NCBI RefSeq assembly: GCF_051860505.1
Contig: NZ_JBHYDX010000008.1
Coordinates: 103,508 to 167,507, forward strand
Origin: Pannonibacter sp051860505
Lineage (GTDB): Bacteria > Pseudomonadota > Alphaproteobacteria > Rhizobiales > Stappiaceae
Length of the DNA: 64,000 nucleotides
Direction: 5' to 3'
Part shown: positions 51,675 through 60,259 of the stretch, in pieces
Numbering within the stretch: position 1 is the first letter of the stretch
Layout of the letters: the number at the start of each line of letters is the position of its first letter
Notes under the pieces: generated by a model
What the model saw: only the letters and a program-made list of their open reading frames with translations
Databases searched by the model: none
Told to the model about the DNA's origin: nothing
Position numbers and translations under genes: made by a program

Positions 51675-52478
51675 ATGACTGAGAACGCAGTCTCCGACAT
51701 TGAAATCGCGGTCGACCGCAGCAAGATGACCGTCTCCGACACGGATGTGGCGGTCGAGATTGTCGGCATGAACAAGTGGTACGGCGACTTCCACGTCCTG
51801 CGTGACATCAATCTGAAGGTGATGCGCGGCGAGCGCATCGTGATCTGCGGTCCCTCGGGCTCCGGCAAGTCGACCATGATCCGCTGCATCAACCGCCTGG
51901 AAGAGCACCAGAAGGGCAAGATCGCGGTCGATGGCATCGAACTGACCAATGATCTCAAGAAGATCGACGAGATCCGCCGCGAGGTTGGCATGTGCTTCCA
52001 GCACTTCAACCTGTTCCCGCACCTGACGATCCTGGAAAACTGCACCCTGGCGCCGATCTGGGTGCGCAAGATGCCGAAGAAGCAGGCCGAGGAAGTTGCG
52101 ATGCACTATCTCGCCCGGGTCAAGATCCCCGAGCAGGCGCACAAATACCCGGGCCAGCTTTCCGGTGGCCAGCAGCAGCGCGTGGCCATTGCCCGTGCCC
52201 TGTGCATGAGCCCGAAGATCATGCTGTTCGATGAGCCGACCTCGGCGCTCGATCCGGAAATGATCAAGGAAGTGCTGGACGTGATGGTCAACCTTGCCGA
52301 AGAAGGCATGACCATGCTCTGCGTGACCCACGAAATGGGCTTTGCCCGCAAGGTCGCCAACCGCGTCATTTTCATGGATGCGGGCCAGATCGTGGAGCAG
52401 AACGAGCCGGAAGCCTTCTTCCTCAATCCGCAGCACGAGCGCACCAAGCTGTTCCTGAGCCAGATCCTGCATCACTGA
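51675..52478 (+). CDS. aapP: General L-amino acid ABC transporter, ATPase
   Basis: 267 residues; TGGAG 8 bp before ATG 51675. Walker A is GPSGSGKST, the signature LSGGQQQRVAIARAL, Walker B IMLFDEPTSALD and the switch His CVTHEMGFAR. Last gene of aapJQMP; its terminator hairpin is duplicated by element copy 3. Confidence 0.97.
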   Translation: MTENAVSDIEIAVDRSKMTVSDTDVAVEIVGMNKWYGDFHVLRDINLKVMRGERIVICGPSGSGKSTMIRCINRLEEHQKGKIAVDGIELTNDLKKIDEIRREVGMCFQHFNLFPHLTILENCTLAPIWVRKMPKKQAEEVAMHYLARVKIPEQAHKYPGQLSGGQQQRVAIARALCMSPKIMLFDEPTSALDPEMIKEVLDVMVNLAEEGMTMLCVTHEMGFARKVANRVIFMDAGQIVEQNEPEAFFLNPQHERTKLFLSQILHH

Positions 52479-52503
52479 CAGGGTGCCCGGCCAAGCATCT
52501 TCG

Positions 52504-52736
52504 AGGGCGCGGGAGGAAACTCCCGCGCCCTCAGAGTCCTGACAAACCCTCTATCGTCATCCCGGACGCAGCGAAGCGGAGATCCGGGACCGGAGAGCCA
52601 AGGTCTCTCCAGGGTAACGCATTGAAATATAAAGGCTCCGCCTCACCGGTCCCGGCTCCGCGCTACGCTTGGCCGGGACCGGTGAGGTTGTGGTTTGTCA
52701 TCAAGCTCAGGGCGCGGGAGGAAACTCCCGCGCCCT
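52504..52736. repeat. Duplicated terminator hairpin flanking element copy 3
   Basis: A 28-bp hairpin (12-bp stem AGGGCGCGGGAG/CTCCCGCGCCCT, GAAA loop) occurs identically at 52504-52531 and 52709-52736. The short T run (TTT) follows only the right copy. The unit equals the stem-loop exactly. Confidence 0.88.
52532..52708 (+). mobile_element. Palindromic MITE-like element, copy 3
   Basis: 177 bp in the same orientation as copy 1. Terminal repeats TGACAAACC and GGTTTGTCA are nearly perfect, and the arm GTCATCCCGGACGCAGCG and centre CATTGAAATATAAAGGC match. It lies between aapP and the META-domain gene, both on the plus strand, so convergent genes are not a requirement. Confidence 0.82.
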
Positions 52737-52872
52737 TTGTGGTGTCACGGGCCAAATTTTTCTGTCGGCGGGAGACGTGGCGGTCTTTCTTTCACCCTAT
52801 TCACGTAACGTTATCGGCTCCTCTGCTAAGCGTTGCGTCCGTCTGGCGAAGCGAAAGCCCAGGAGGCCTGAT

Positions 52873-53415
52873 TTGAGATCCGCCCACGAAATGAACTTGA
52901 GTTCTGCCACCTTTTCCACGACAGCCCACCCCGCAGCCCCTGCGCCTTTGACACGCGTCCGAAGCCTTGCAGGAAACACAGGCCTCGGCGCGCTGGCCCG
53001 TCTTGTCGCCATGAGCCTGCCACTTGCGCTGGCCCTGTTTCTGGCTCTTGCGCTTTCCGCAAGAGCCCAGGATACGGCGCTGCCGGCCGATCTGGTCGGC
53101 AAGTGGCTGGCCGAGGACATCGGCGGCAACGGTGTCATTGACTACGCCCAGAGCGTCCTCGAAATCGAGGAAGCGGGAACTGTCGCCGGGTCCACCGGGT
53201 GCAACACCATGTTCGGCCAGATCCGGCAGGGCGGCGGTGTCCTGAAGATCGGTCCGCTCGCAGTCACCCGCAAGGCGTGCCCGCCGGCTGTGATGGATCA
53301 GGAGCGCAAGTTCGTCGATGCCATCAACGCTGCCGTCGACTATCGCAGCGAACGCGGCAAACTGATCCTGCTGGATGCGAAGTCCGAACCCGTCGTCACC
53401 CTGACATTGATGTGA
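52873..53415 (+). CDS. META-domain exported protein
   Basis: 180 residues. A perfect AGGAGG at 52861-52866 sits 6 bp before TTG 52873, favouring this unusual start over ATG 52891. A long N-terminal signal (about residues 40-65, ending SARAQD) precedes a META/HslJ-like domain: LVGKWLAEDIGG, AGSTGCNTMFGQI with the conserved GxxGCN, and GPLAVTRKACP. HslJ-like proteins are linked to envelope stress or drug tolerance. Confidence 0.82.
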   Translation: MRSAHEMNLSSATFSTTAHPAAPAPLTRVRSLAGNTGLGALARLVAMSLPLALALFLALALSARAQDTALPADLVGKWLAEDIGGNGVIDYAQSVLEIEEAGTVAGSTGCNTMFGQIRQGGGVLKIGPLAVTRKACPPAVMDQERKFVDAINAAVDYRSERGKLILLDAKSEPVVTLTLM

Positions 53416-53453
53416 GGTGCAGGTCCCGGCGGCAGTGCCCCGCCGGGGCTCGC

Positions 53454-54293
53454 TCATCCGGTGACGACCGGCGTGTCGGCAAGCGCGCCCCATTCGGACC
53501 AGGACCCGTCATAGAGGCTGAGGTCCTTGTGGCCGAGGATTGTCAGGGCCAGTGTCACGGCAGCGGCGGTCACGCCCGAGCCGCAGGAGGTTGTCACCGG
53601 CTTGTCGAGATCGACCCCGGCCTCGGCGAAGACGGCCCGAAGTCCAGCCGCGTCCTTCACCGTGCCATCGCTGGAAAGAAGGCTGCCGATGGGGGTGTTG
53701 AGCGCGCCCGGCATATGGCCTGACCGCAGGCCTGCGCGGGGCTCCGGTGCGGTTCCGGCGAACCGCTCGGCCGAGCGGGCGTCCACCACCTGGCGCGCGC
53801 CGCTGTCTACGATCTGCCGCATGTCCTCAAGGTCGACCACGGCGCCGTTGTTCATCCGGGCGGTAAAGTGCCGCTCGGGTCTGCGCATTGCGCCATCCTC
53901 CAGGGGCCGCCCCTCCGCCTTCCATTTCGGCAGCCCGCCATCTAGTACAAAGACCCGCGGCGCGCCCATGGTCTTGAGCATCCACCAGCCGCGCGCGGCC
54001 GAGAACAGTCCGGCGCTGTCATAGACCACCAAAGTCATGCCATCGCCGATGCCGAGCTTGCGCATCATCGAGGAGAACACATGCGGTGCCGGCATCATGT
54101 GCGGCAGCGGGCTGGCTGTGTCGCTGATCGCCTCGATGTCGAAGCGTACGGCCCCTGGAATGTGTTCCGCGAGATATTCGGCGTTGGCATCGCGGCCCGA
54201 GCCCGGCAGATGCAGGCTGGCATCCAGAACCAGCACATCCGGCGCGGACATGTGGGCGGCAAGCCATTCGGTCGATACGAGCGGGGATGTCAT
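53454..54293 (-). CDS. sseA: 3-mercaptopyruvate sulfurtransferase
   Basis: 279 residues from ATG 54293 (TGGAG upstream). Two rhodanese domains; active-site loop C237-G-S-G-V-T (TTSCGSGVTA), which marks mercaptopyruvate rather than thiosulfate specificity. It moves sulfur from 3-mercaptopyruvate to thiols or cyanide. It is 43 bp after alaX on the same strand. Confidence 0.93.
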   Translation of the reverse strand: MTSPLVSTEWLAAHMSAPDVLVLDASLHLPGSGRDANAEYLAEHIPGAVRFDIEAISDTASPLPHMMPAPHVFSSMMRKLGIGDGMTLVVYDSAGLFSAARGWWMLKTMGAPRVFVLDGGLPKWKAEGRPLEDGAMRRPERHFTARMNNGAVVDLEDMRQIVDSGARQVVDARSAERFAGTAPEPRAGLRSGHMPGALNTPIGSLLSSDGTVKDAAGLRAVFAEAGVDLDKPVTTSCGSGVTAAAVTLALTILGHKDLSLYDGSWSEWGALADTPVVTG

Positions 54294-54336
54294 CGGGAAA
54301 CTCCAGAGTGGGAAAGGGGGGGATGGCGAAGGGTGG

Positions 54337-55050
54337 TCAGTCGGCAAGCTGGATGCGGATGCGCCGGTTCAGCTTGCCCTTCTTTTCCATCTTGGTGATG
54401 TCGATGCGGCCCACTTCGCTGGTGCGGCTGACATGGGTGCCGCCGCAGGGCTGCAGGTCGAAGTCCGCGCCGATGCGCACCAGCCGGACCTGGCCGGAGC
54501 CACGCGGCGGCGACACGCTCATCGATTTGATGAGCCCGGGGTTGGCGTCAAGTTCGGCGTCGGTGATCCACGACGTCGAGATCTCCATGTCGCGCTCGAC
54601 CGCGGCGCGGATTTCCGCTTCGATGGCCTCGCGTTCCGGCGGTTCGGGCATGTCGAGATCGATGCGGCTCTCGTCCTCGCCAATCTGGCAGCCGGTGATC
54701 TTGGTCTTCAGCACGGCGCAAATGATGTGCAGCGCCGTATGCATGCGCATCAGCCGGTAGCGCCGGGCCCAGTCCACATGCGCCACCACCAGTTCGCCAG
54801 GATCAGGGATGTCCGCGCCGGCAGCTGGCAGGTGCCGGTGCCCGGTCTTGCCATCGGCATAGATCGCGGCAGCAATCTCGATGCGGCTGCCATCCGCGCG
54901 TTCCAGATACCCGGTGTCTCCCGGCTGGCCGCCGCTGGTGGCGTAGAACACGCTGCGGTCCAGAACGATGGCCCCGTCACCGGTCACCTCGATCACACGG
55001 GCCTCGCAGCTGCGCAAATAGGCGTCGTCGCGGAACAATGGCTCCGTCAT
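54337..55050 (-). CDS. Alanyl-tRNA editing protein (AlaX)
   Basis: 237 residues from ATG 55050. Zinc-binding editing motifs are H104-T-A-L-H108 and C202-G-G-T-H206, with the preceding glycine-rich FYATSGGQPGDTG typical of AlaX-M/L. It hydrolyses Ser- or Gly-mischarged tRNA-Ala. It lacks the synthetase part, as expected for trans-editing. Confidence 0.93.
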   Translation of the reverse strand: MTEPLFRDDAYLRSCEARVIEVTGDGAIVLDRSVFYATSGGQPGDTGYLERADGSRIEIAAAIYADGKTGHRHLPAAGADIPDPGELVVAHVDWARRYRLMRMHTALHIICAVLKTKITGCQIGEDESRIDLDMPEPPEREAIEAEIRAAVERDMEISTSWITDAELDANPGLIKSMSVSPPRGSGQVRLVRIGADFDLQPCGGTHVSRTSEVGRIDITKMEKKGKLNRRIRIQLAD

Positions 55051-55147
55051 GCTGTGCTCCTCAACTGGTGAACCGAAGCGGCGGGGAGGTGACGTTAGCA
55101 TGGCCAGCCTGAAGCGCAACCGGCAGGTCAGGGCCTCAGGCGAAGGC

Positions 55148-55792
55148 TCATACAGCCGCGCGGGCGGCCAGCAACTTCACGGCAAAGGTCCCCATAACTC
55201 CGGCAAACAGCCAGTCAAAGGCCCGGATGGCACGCGGCGACGTCTTGAGTGCCCGCGAGATGGCGCCGGCGCTCGCCACCATCCCGATCCCGAAGGGCAG
55301 GGACAGGATCACGAAGTAGAGCCCGAGGAAGAACAGCTTTCCGGTCGCTTCCGGGTCCGTGACACTGACGAACTGCGGCAGGAAGGTCACGAAGAACAGC
55401 ACGACCTTCGGGTTGAGCAGATTGGTCAGCACGGCCTGGGCGAACAGCTTGCGCAAGGGCACGTCAGGTGCGGTGCCTTCTTCGAGCGACAGGGCCGATC
55501 CGTTGCGGATGGCATCCACCGCCAGCCAGACCAGATAGCCTGCACCCAGAACCTTGAGCACGAGAAAGGCGGACGGAGAGGTTGCAAGCAGCACCGAGAC
55601 GCCGATGGCGGCCAGCACGGTATGCACCACGATGCCGGCAACTGCGCCGGCAAAACACACCCACCCGGCAACCCGTCCATGCACCAGCGTCTTCGACAGC
55701 TGCAAGGTCATGTCGGGCCCCGGCGTGATGATCAGGACGATCGCGGCGAGGGTGAAGCTGGCAAGGACGGCAAGATCAGGCACAAACGACAT
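55148..55792 (-). CDS. LysE-family amino acid/metabolite exporter
   Basis: 214 residues with six helices. Start MSFVPDLAVLASFTLAAIVL; motif ITPGPDMTLQLSKTLVHGR (the family's PGP-D). RhtB/LysE members export amino acids such as homoserine, threonine or lysine; substrate is not readable. It is separated by 97 bp from alaX. Confidence 0.92.
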   Translation of the reverse strand: MSFVPDLAVLASFTLAAIVLIITPGPDMTLQLSKTLVHGRVAGWVCFAGAVAGIVVHTVLAAIGVSVLLATSPSAFLVLKVLGAGYLVWLAVDAIRNGSALSLEEGTAPDVPLRKLFAQAVLTNLLNPKVVLFFVTFLPQFVSVTDPEATGKLFFLGLYFVILSLPFGIGMVASAGAISRALKTSPRAIRAFDWLFAGVMGTFAVKLLAARAAV

Positions 55793-55881
55793 CGCACGGC
55801 GCTCCGGCTGCGACAGGGTGGAAACAGATATATCGTGGCGCGGTGACCGGCGCCACTGCGCCAGCTCACGGAAATCACCCT

Positions 55882-57411
55882 CTAAAGGATCGGCGACAGC
55901 AGCCGGGCGCTTTGCGCCAGAACCCGGAACAGATAGGGCCGCTGGTCAAGATCATCGGGCGCGGTGCGTCGCGCCAGCCGTAAATCCGCCTCCAGCATCG
56001 CCGCGATCTGGGCGATGAACGGCTTGTGGCTGAACCACAGTGTAATCTCGAAATTGATGTGGAACGAGCGATTGTCGAAATTCACCGTGCCGACAGAGGC
56101 GAGGTCCTCGTCCACCAGCACCACCTTCTGGTGCAGGAAGCCGTCCAGATAGCGATAGACCTTGATGCCATGATTGACGAGATCATCGGCATGGGCATGG
56201 CTTGCCAGCCAGACGAGGCGATGGTCTGCCTTTTCCGGCAGCAGCACCCGCACATCAACGCCGCGCATCGCGGCGGCATAAAGCGCAGTCTGGATTTCCG
56301 GTCCCGGCACGAAATAGGGACTGACGACCCACAGGCGCTTGCGGGCGCGGGAAATCACCTCGGTAAAGGCGATGGAACAGTCCTCCTGCGGATCGGCCGG
56401 CCCGGTCGGCATCACCAGCACCGGCTCGTCGCCCTGCGGTTCGAACGGCCCCGGCGAGACGATGTCCAGCGCCTGACCGCTGCCCCAGTGCCAGTCTTCC
56501 GCAAAGGACAGCGTGCAGGCGAGGGCCGCCGGGCCGGACACCTTCACATGCGTGTCGCGCCAGTGTCCGAAGTCGGGATCGCGGCCGAGATACTCGTCGC
56601 CGACATTGTGGCCGCCGACCCAGGCATGGCGGTTGTCCACCACGACCACCTTGCGATGGTTGCGGTAGTTGATCCGCATCGGGCCAAGCAGCCGCAGGTA
56701 ATGGTGGGTCTCGTTGAAGCCCGAAACCGCGATGCCGCCGCGCCGCAGCCGCCGGATATAGGATTTCGGCAGGCCCTTGGAGCCGATCTCGTCATAGAGC
56801 AGATAGACGCGCACGCCTTGCCGCGCCTTTTCGATCAGGAGATCGGCCAGCGTCCGGCCCAGAACGTCATCGCGAATGATGAAGAACTGCACCAGCACCA
56901 CATCTTTCGCGTCCGAAATGCCCTTCAGGATCGAGGAAAACGTCGCCTCGCCGTCAATCAGCAGCTCGCAGGCATTGCCGGACAGGAACGGCAGGTTGGC
57001 AATCTTCGACAGCACCGGCCAGTCGTCGGTGGCGTCCCGGTCACCCAGCCCGAGTTCGGCTGCGCGCAGGCGGCGCTCGAACCGGCCCATCTTGCGCTGC
57101 ACGTCGGCATAGTCGTCAAACTGTTTCCAGCCGAACACGAGATACAGAAACGCGGTGGGGAACGGCAGGAAGAACAACGACAGCAGCCAGGCGATCGAGC
57201 CCTGCGCCGAGCGGCTGTTCATGACCTCCCGCACGGCGCAGATCCCGGCAATGAGATACAGCACCGCCGTGACCCCGGCGATGATCCCGAGGTTGTTGAG
57301 CACGATATCAACGACCGAAACATCATGCTCGATGGATCCGGCGAGCGTGCTGGCGACCGGAAGAGGATCAGCCGGAGGCGGTGAAGCTGTGCCCGCCAGG
57401 GGAGTGCTCAT
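55882..57411 (-). CDS. cls: Cardiolipin synthase
   Basis: 509 residues. Two N-terminal helices (about 38-60 and 72-94) and two HKD phospholipase-D motifs: H252-x-K254-xxxx-D259 (NHRKVVVVD) and LHQKVVLVDEDLAS near 420. ATG 57411 overlaps the cysK stop (ATGA). It joins two phosphatidylglycerols, or PG with CDP-diacylglycerol-like donors, at the inner membrane. Confidence 0.95.
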   Translation of the reverse strand: MSTPLAGTASPPPADPLPVASTLAGSIEHDVSVVDIVLNNLGIIAGVTAVLYLIAGICAVREVMNSRSAQGSIAWLLSLFFLPFPTAFLYLVFGWKQFDDYADVQRKMGRFERRLRAAELGLGDRDATDDWPVLSKIANLPFLSGNACELLIDGEATFSSILKGISDAKDVVLVQFFIIRDDVLGRTLADLLIEKARQGVRVYLLYDEIGSKGLPKSYIRRLRRGGIAVSGFNETHHYLRLLGPMRINYRNHRKVVVVDNRHAWVGGHNVGDEYLGRDPDFGHWRDTHVKVSGPAALACTLSFAEDWHWGSGQALDIVSPGPFEPQGDEPVLVMPTGPADPQEDCSIAFTEVISRARKRLWVVSPYFVPGPEIQTALYAAAMRGVDVRVLLPEKADHRLVWLASHAHADDLVNHGIKVYRYLDGFLHQKVVLVDEDLASVGTVNFDNRSFHINFEITLWFSHKPFIAQIAAMLEADLRLARRTAPDDLDQRPYLFRVLAQSARLLSPIL

Positions 57412-58445
57412 CCCGCGAAGGGGGCAGGAATGGCAGCCCTGGGCTCGAGCCAGCTTGGCACGGGCAGGTTCTTCGCCTTCAGGAAGTCCGGGTTATACAG
57501 CTTCGACTGGTAGCGCGAGCCATGGTCGCACAGGATGGTCACGATGGTGTGGCCCGGTCCCATGTCGCGCGCCAGCCGCCGGGCGCCGGCGATGTTGATC
57601 GCGCTGGATCCCCCCAGCAGCAGGCCCTCATGCTCGGCAAGGTCAAACAGCAACGGCAGGGCTTCTTCATCGGGGATCATATAGGCCTTGTCGACCTTTG
57701 CCGTTTCGATGATCGGCGTCACCCGGCCAAGGCCGATGCCTTCCGAGACAGACCCGCCCGGCGACATTTCAGCCTTCCCGGTGGTGAAGAGGGAATACAT
57801 GCCGGCGCCATGCGGATCCGCGCAGCCGATGACGATGTCTGCCTTCTGCTCCCGCAGATAGCCGGAGGTGCCAGCCAGCGTGCCGCCGGTGCCGACCGCA
57901 CAGATGAAGGCGTCGACCTTGCCTTCCGTGTCGCGCCAGATTTCAGGTCCGGTGCCGACGTAATGTGCCTTGCGGTTGTCGAGGTTGTTCCACTGGTCGG
58001 CAAACAGCACGCCATTGGGTTCCTGCGCGGCCAGCTGTTCAGCAAGGCGCCGGGCGACATGCTGATAGTTGTTCGGGTCGGAGAAGGGCTTCACCGGCAC
58101 CTCGACGAGCTGCGCACCGGCGAGCCGCAGCATGTCCTTCTTTTCCTGGCTCTGGCTGTCCGGCATGACGATGACGGTGCGATAGCCGCGGGCGCTGGCC
58201 ACAAGCGCAAGGCCGATGCCGGTGTTGCCTGCGGTGCCTTCGACGATCAGGCCACCGGGCTTCAGGTCGCCACGCGCTTCCGCCTCGAGAATCATCTGCT
58301 TGCCGGCGCGGTCTTTGACCGACTGGCCCGGGTTCATGAACTCGGCCTTGCCCAGGATTTCGCAGCCCGTCTCGTCCGACAGGCGGTTCAGGCGGATCAG
58401 CGGCGTGTTGCCGATGCACTCAACGACAGAAGCGGTGCGGGTCAT
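57408..58445 (-). CDS. cysK: Cysteine synthase A
   Basis: 345 residues from ATG 58445; the longer open frame upstream overlaps the chrR promoter and is not needed. PLP lysine K44 (NPGQSVKDRAGKQM), the TAGNTGIGLA substrate loop, and GTGGTLAGTSGYL for phosphate binding. It forms cysteine from O-acetylserine and sulfide. It is coupled to cls, which is functionally unrelated. Confidence 0.93.
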   Translation of the reverse strand: MTRTASVVECIGNTPLIRLNRLSDETGCEILGKAEFMNPGQSVKDRAGKQMILEAEARGDLKPGGLIVEGTAGNTGIGLALVASARGYRTVIVMPDSQSQEKKDMLRLAGAQLVEVPVKPFSDPNNYQHVARRLAEQLAAQEPNGVLFADQWNNLDNRKAHYVGTGPEIWRDTEGKVDAFICAVGTGGTLAGTSGYLREQKADIVIGCADPHGAGMYSLFTTGKAEMSPGGSVSEGIGLGRVTPIIETAKVDKAYMIPDEEALPLLFDLAEHEGLLLGGSSAINIAGARRLARDMGPGHTIVTILCDHGSRYQSKLYNPDFLKAKNLPVPSWLEPRAAIPAPFAG

Positions 58446-58657
58446 GAAAAAATGTCCGATCTTGCAGAAAAGCGGGGGAGGCGTCCTTGTGCGGACGCTA
58501 AACGCCCTTGGCAGAAGGATCAAGTCGCAGCCATGGTGCCCTGTCTGGCCAGCGGTCATCTTTGCCAAAACAGAAACAGAAACCGACCTTATCTGTCTTG
58601 GGAAAGCCTTGTCGGAAACGGTCTGTGTGACTAGTTTTCCGAAAATACACATGGGCG

Positions 58658-58687
58658 TGATCCGGTTTGTGTTGATCGCCGTAAGAC
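58658..58687 (+). promoter_or_regulatory. ECF11 (RpoE/ChrR)-type promoter of chrR
   Basis: TGATCC at 58658-58663, exactly 18 bp, then TAAGAC at 58682-58687. This matches the TGATCC-N18-TAAGA consensus I recall for the Rhodobacter sphaeroides singlet-oxygen sigma factor RpoE. It lies about 60 bp before the ATG of chrR. Confidence 0.65.
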
Positions 58688-58745
58688 CATTTAAACGATA
58701 GCGCGACAAAGAGCGCGCGCCATAAAATGACTGTCGGGCACACAT

Positions 58746-59393
58746 ATGGAACACACGACTGGACTCGATGAACTGCTTGCGGGATATGTCGCCGGAACGC
58801 TGGCCGAGCCGGCCCGCGTGCTCGTCAGCGCGCATCTGGAACTGACGGATCGCAACCGCACATACGTCCGTCAGCTTGAAGCTCTGGGCGGTCTGGAACT
58901 GGAAGAGACAAAGCCGGTTGCTCTGACCAATCGGGACGCCCGGCTCGCCGCCATTTTTGGTCTCGGCGCACCGCAGGTCAGTACCGCCCAGCCGGAAGAA
59001 TCCTTTGATCCGCGCCTTCCCGCGAGCCTTCGGCGCATGATGGGCCGCCCCTCGCTGGAGGGGCTTGCCTGGCGCAGCCTGATGCCGGGAGTGAAAGAAT
59101 ACCGCATGGGCGAGGTCGATGGCTGCTCCGCCAGCCTCCTTTGGATCCGCGCCGGACGGGCTGTTCCTTCACACACCCACGACGGGACCGAACTGACGTT
59201 GGTGCTGCAGGGCGGCTTTGCCGATGCGGATGGCCATTACGTGCGTGGTGACATCGCCATTGCCGATGATCACATCGACCACAAGCCGATTGCCGACCGC
59301 GACGAGGACTGCATCTGCTTTGCTGTCACGGACGGGCATCTGCGCCTGACAGGCCCCGTCGGGCGCCTGTTCCAGCCCTTCATGCGCATGTGA
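58746..59393 (+). CDS. chrR: ChrR-family anti-sigma factor/cupin, lacking the N-terminal zinc cysteines
   Basis: 215 residues. The C-terminal cupin has H143, H145, E149 (PSHTHDGTELTL) and H179, equal to the second Zn site of R. sphaeroides ChrR. In the N-terminal anti-sigma domain H3 and H30 are kept, but the two Cys expected at about 34 and 37 are Thr and Asn (SAHLELTDRN). No ECF sigma gene is adjacent, although chrR normally sits just after rpoE. It may bind sigma without zinc, respond differently, or have another partner. It is followed by an SDR gene. Confidence 0.85.
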   Translation: MEHTTGLDELLAGYVAGTLAEPARVLVSAHLELTDRNRTYVRQLEALGGLELEETKPVALTNRDARLAAIFGLGAPQVSTAQPEESFDPRLPASLRRMMGRPSLEGLAWRSLMPGVKEYRMGEVDGCSASLLWIRAGRAVPSHTHDGTELTLVLQGGFADADGHYVRGDIAIADDHIDHKPIADRDEDCICFAVTDGHLRLTGPVGRLFQPFMRM

Positions 59394-59448
59394 CGAAATC
59401 CGCCGAAGGCTCTCCTGCGTAAACGAATGGAACCGCAGGAGAATTGCC

Positions 59449-60243
59449 TTGACCGTTTATGTCGCAACCCCCGCCGATGGAGCCGCCTGGATCACCGGAG
59501 CCAGTTCCGGTATCGGACGCGCCCTGGCGCTTGAGCTGGCCGGCGCCGGCTGGACGGTTGTTGCGACCGCCCGCTCCGCCGCAGCGCTCGAAACGCTTGC
59601 TACTGACGCCAGGGACCTTGCCGGGCGCATTGTCCCGATGCCTGGCGACGTCACGGACGCTCTCGCCATGGCGGCGATTGCCGCGCGAATCGAGACCGAA
59701 CTTGCGCCCGTTGCGCTTCTCGTTGCCAATGCCGGCATCTATCTGCCGCAGGACGGGCTTGCAGGGTCTGCTGAGGCTTATTCCCAGACCATCGACGTCA
59801 ACCTCAAGGGCACCGTCAATGTGCTGCTGCCGGTCATCGCGGCGATGACACCGCGGTATAAGGGCCAGATCGCCGTGGTTGCCTCGGTGGCCGGCTACAG
59901 TGGACTGCCAACCTCTGCAGCCTATGGCGCGACCAAGGCCGGCTTGATCAACATGACCGAAAGCCTGAAGTTCGACCTCGACCGCGCCGGGATCCGCATC
60001 CAGCTGGTTTCGCCCGGGTTTGTCGACACACCGGCCACCGCCGAGAACCCTTTCCCGATGCCGCATCTGATGTCGGTCGAGGCGGCCGCAAAGGCCATCG
60101 CCGAGGGCCTGAAAGGCAAGGCGTTCGAGATCGCCTTTCCGCGCGCCTTTGTCCGTCAGCTGAAGTTCCTGCGCCTCTTGCCTTATCGCCTGTATTTCCC
60201 GCTCGTCGCCCGCGCCACTGGATGGGCAAAAAAGCCGCTGTGA
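59449..60243 (+). CDS. Short-chain dehydrogenase/reductase
   Basis: 264 residues from TTG 59449 (CAGGAGAA upstream). Cofactor loop WITGASSGIGRALA; NAG as VANAGIYLP; catalytic Ser near VASVAGYSG and Y-x-x-x-K (AAYGATKAGL). The C-terminus RLLPYRLYFPLVARATGW is typical of SDRs found in the ChrR/RpoE photo-oxidative-stress operons, from memory. It is 55 bp after chrR and likely under the same promoter. Confidence 0.88.
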   Translation: MTVYVATPADGAAWITGASSGIGRALALELAGAGWTVVATARSAAALETLATDARDLAGRIVPMPGDVTDALAMAAIAARIETELAPVALLVANAGIYLPQDGLAGSAEAYSQTIDVNLKGTVNVLLPVIAAMTPRYKGQIAVVASVAGYSGLPTSAAYGATKAGLINMTESLKFDLDRAGIRIQLVSPGFVDTPATAENPFPMPHLMSVEAAAKAIAEGLKGKAFEIAFPRAFVRQLKFLRLLPYRLYFPLVARATGWAKKPL

Positions 60244-60259
60244 ACCCGGCCGCAGGCCT

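Noticed and set aside
50328..52475. 715-aa antisense frame opposite aapM-aapP
   Set aside because: Composition is dominated by Gln, His, Asp and Arg as expected for the complement of GC-rich coding DNA. The plus-strand transporter genes are certain.
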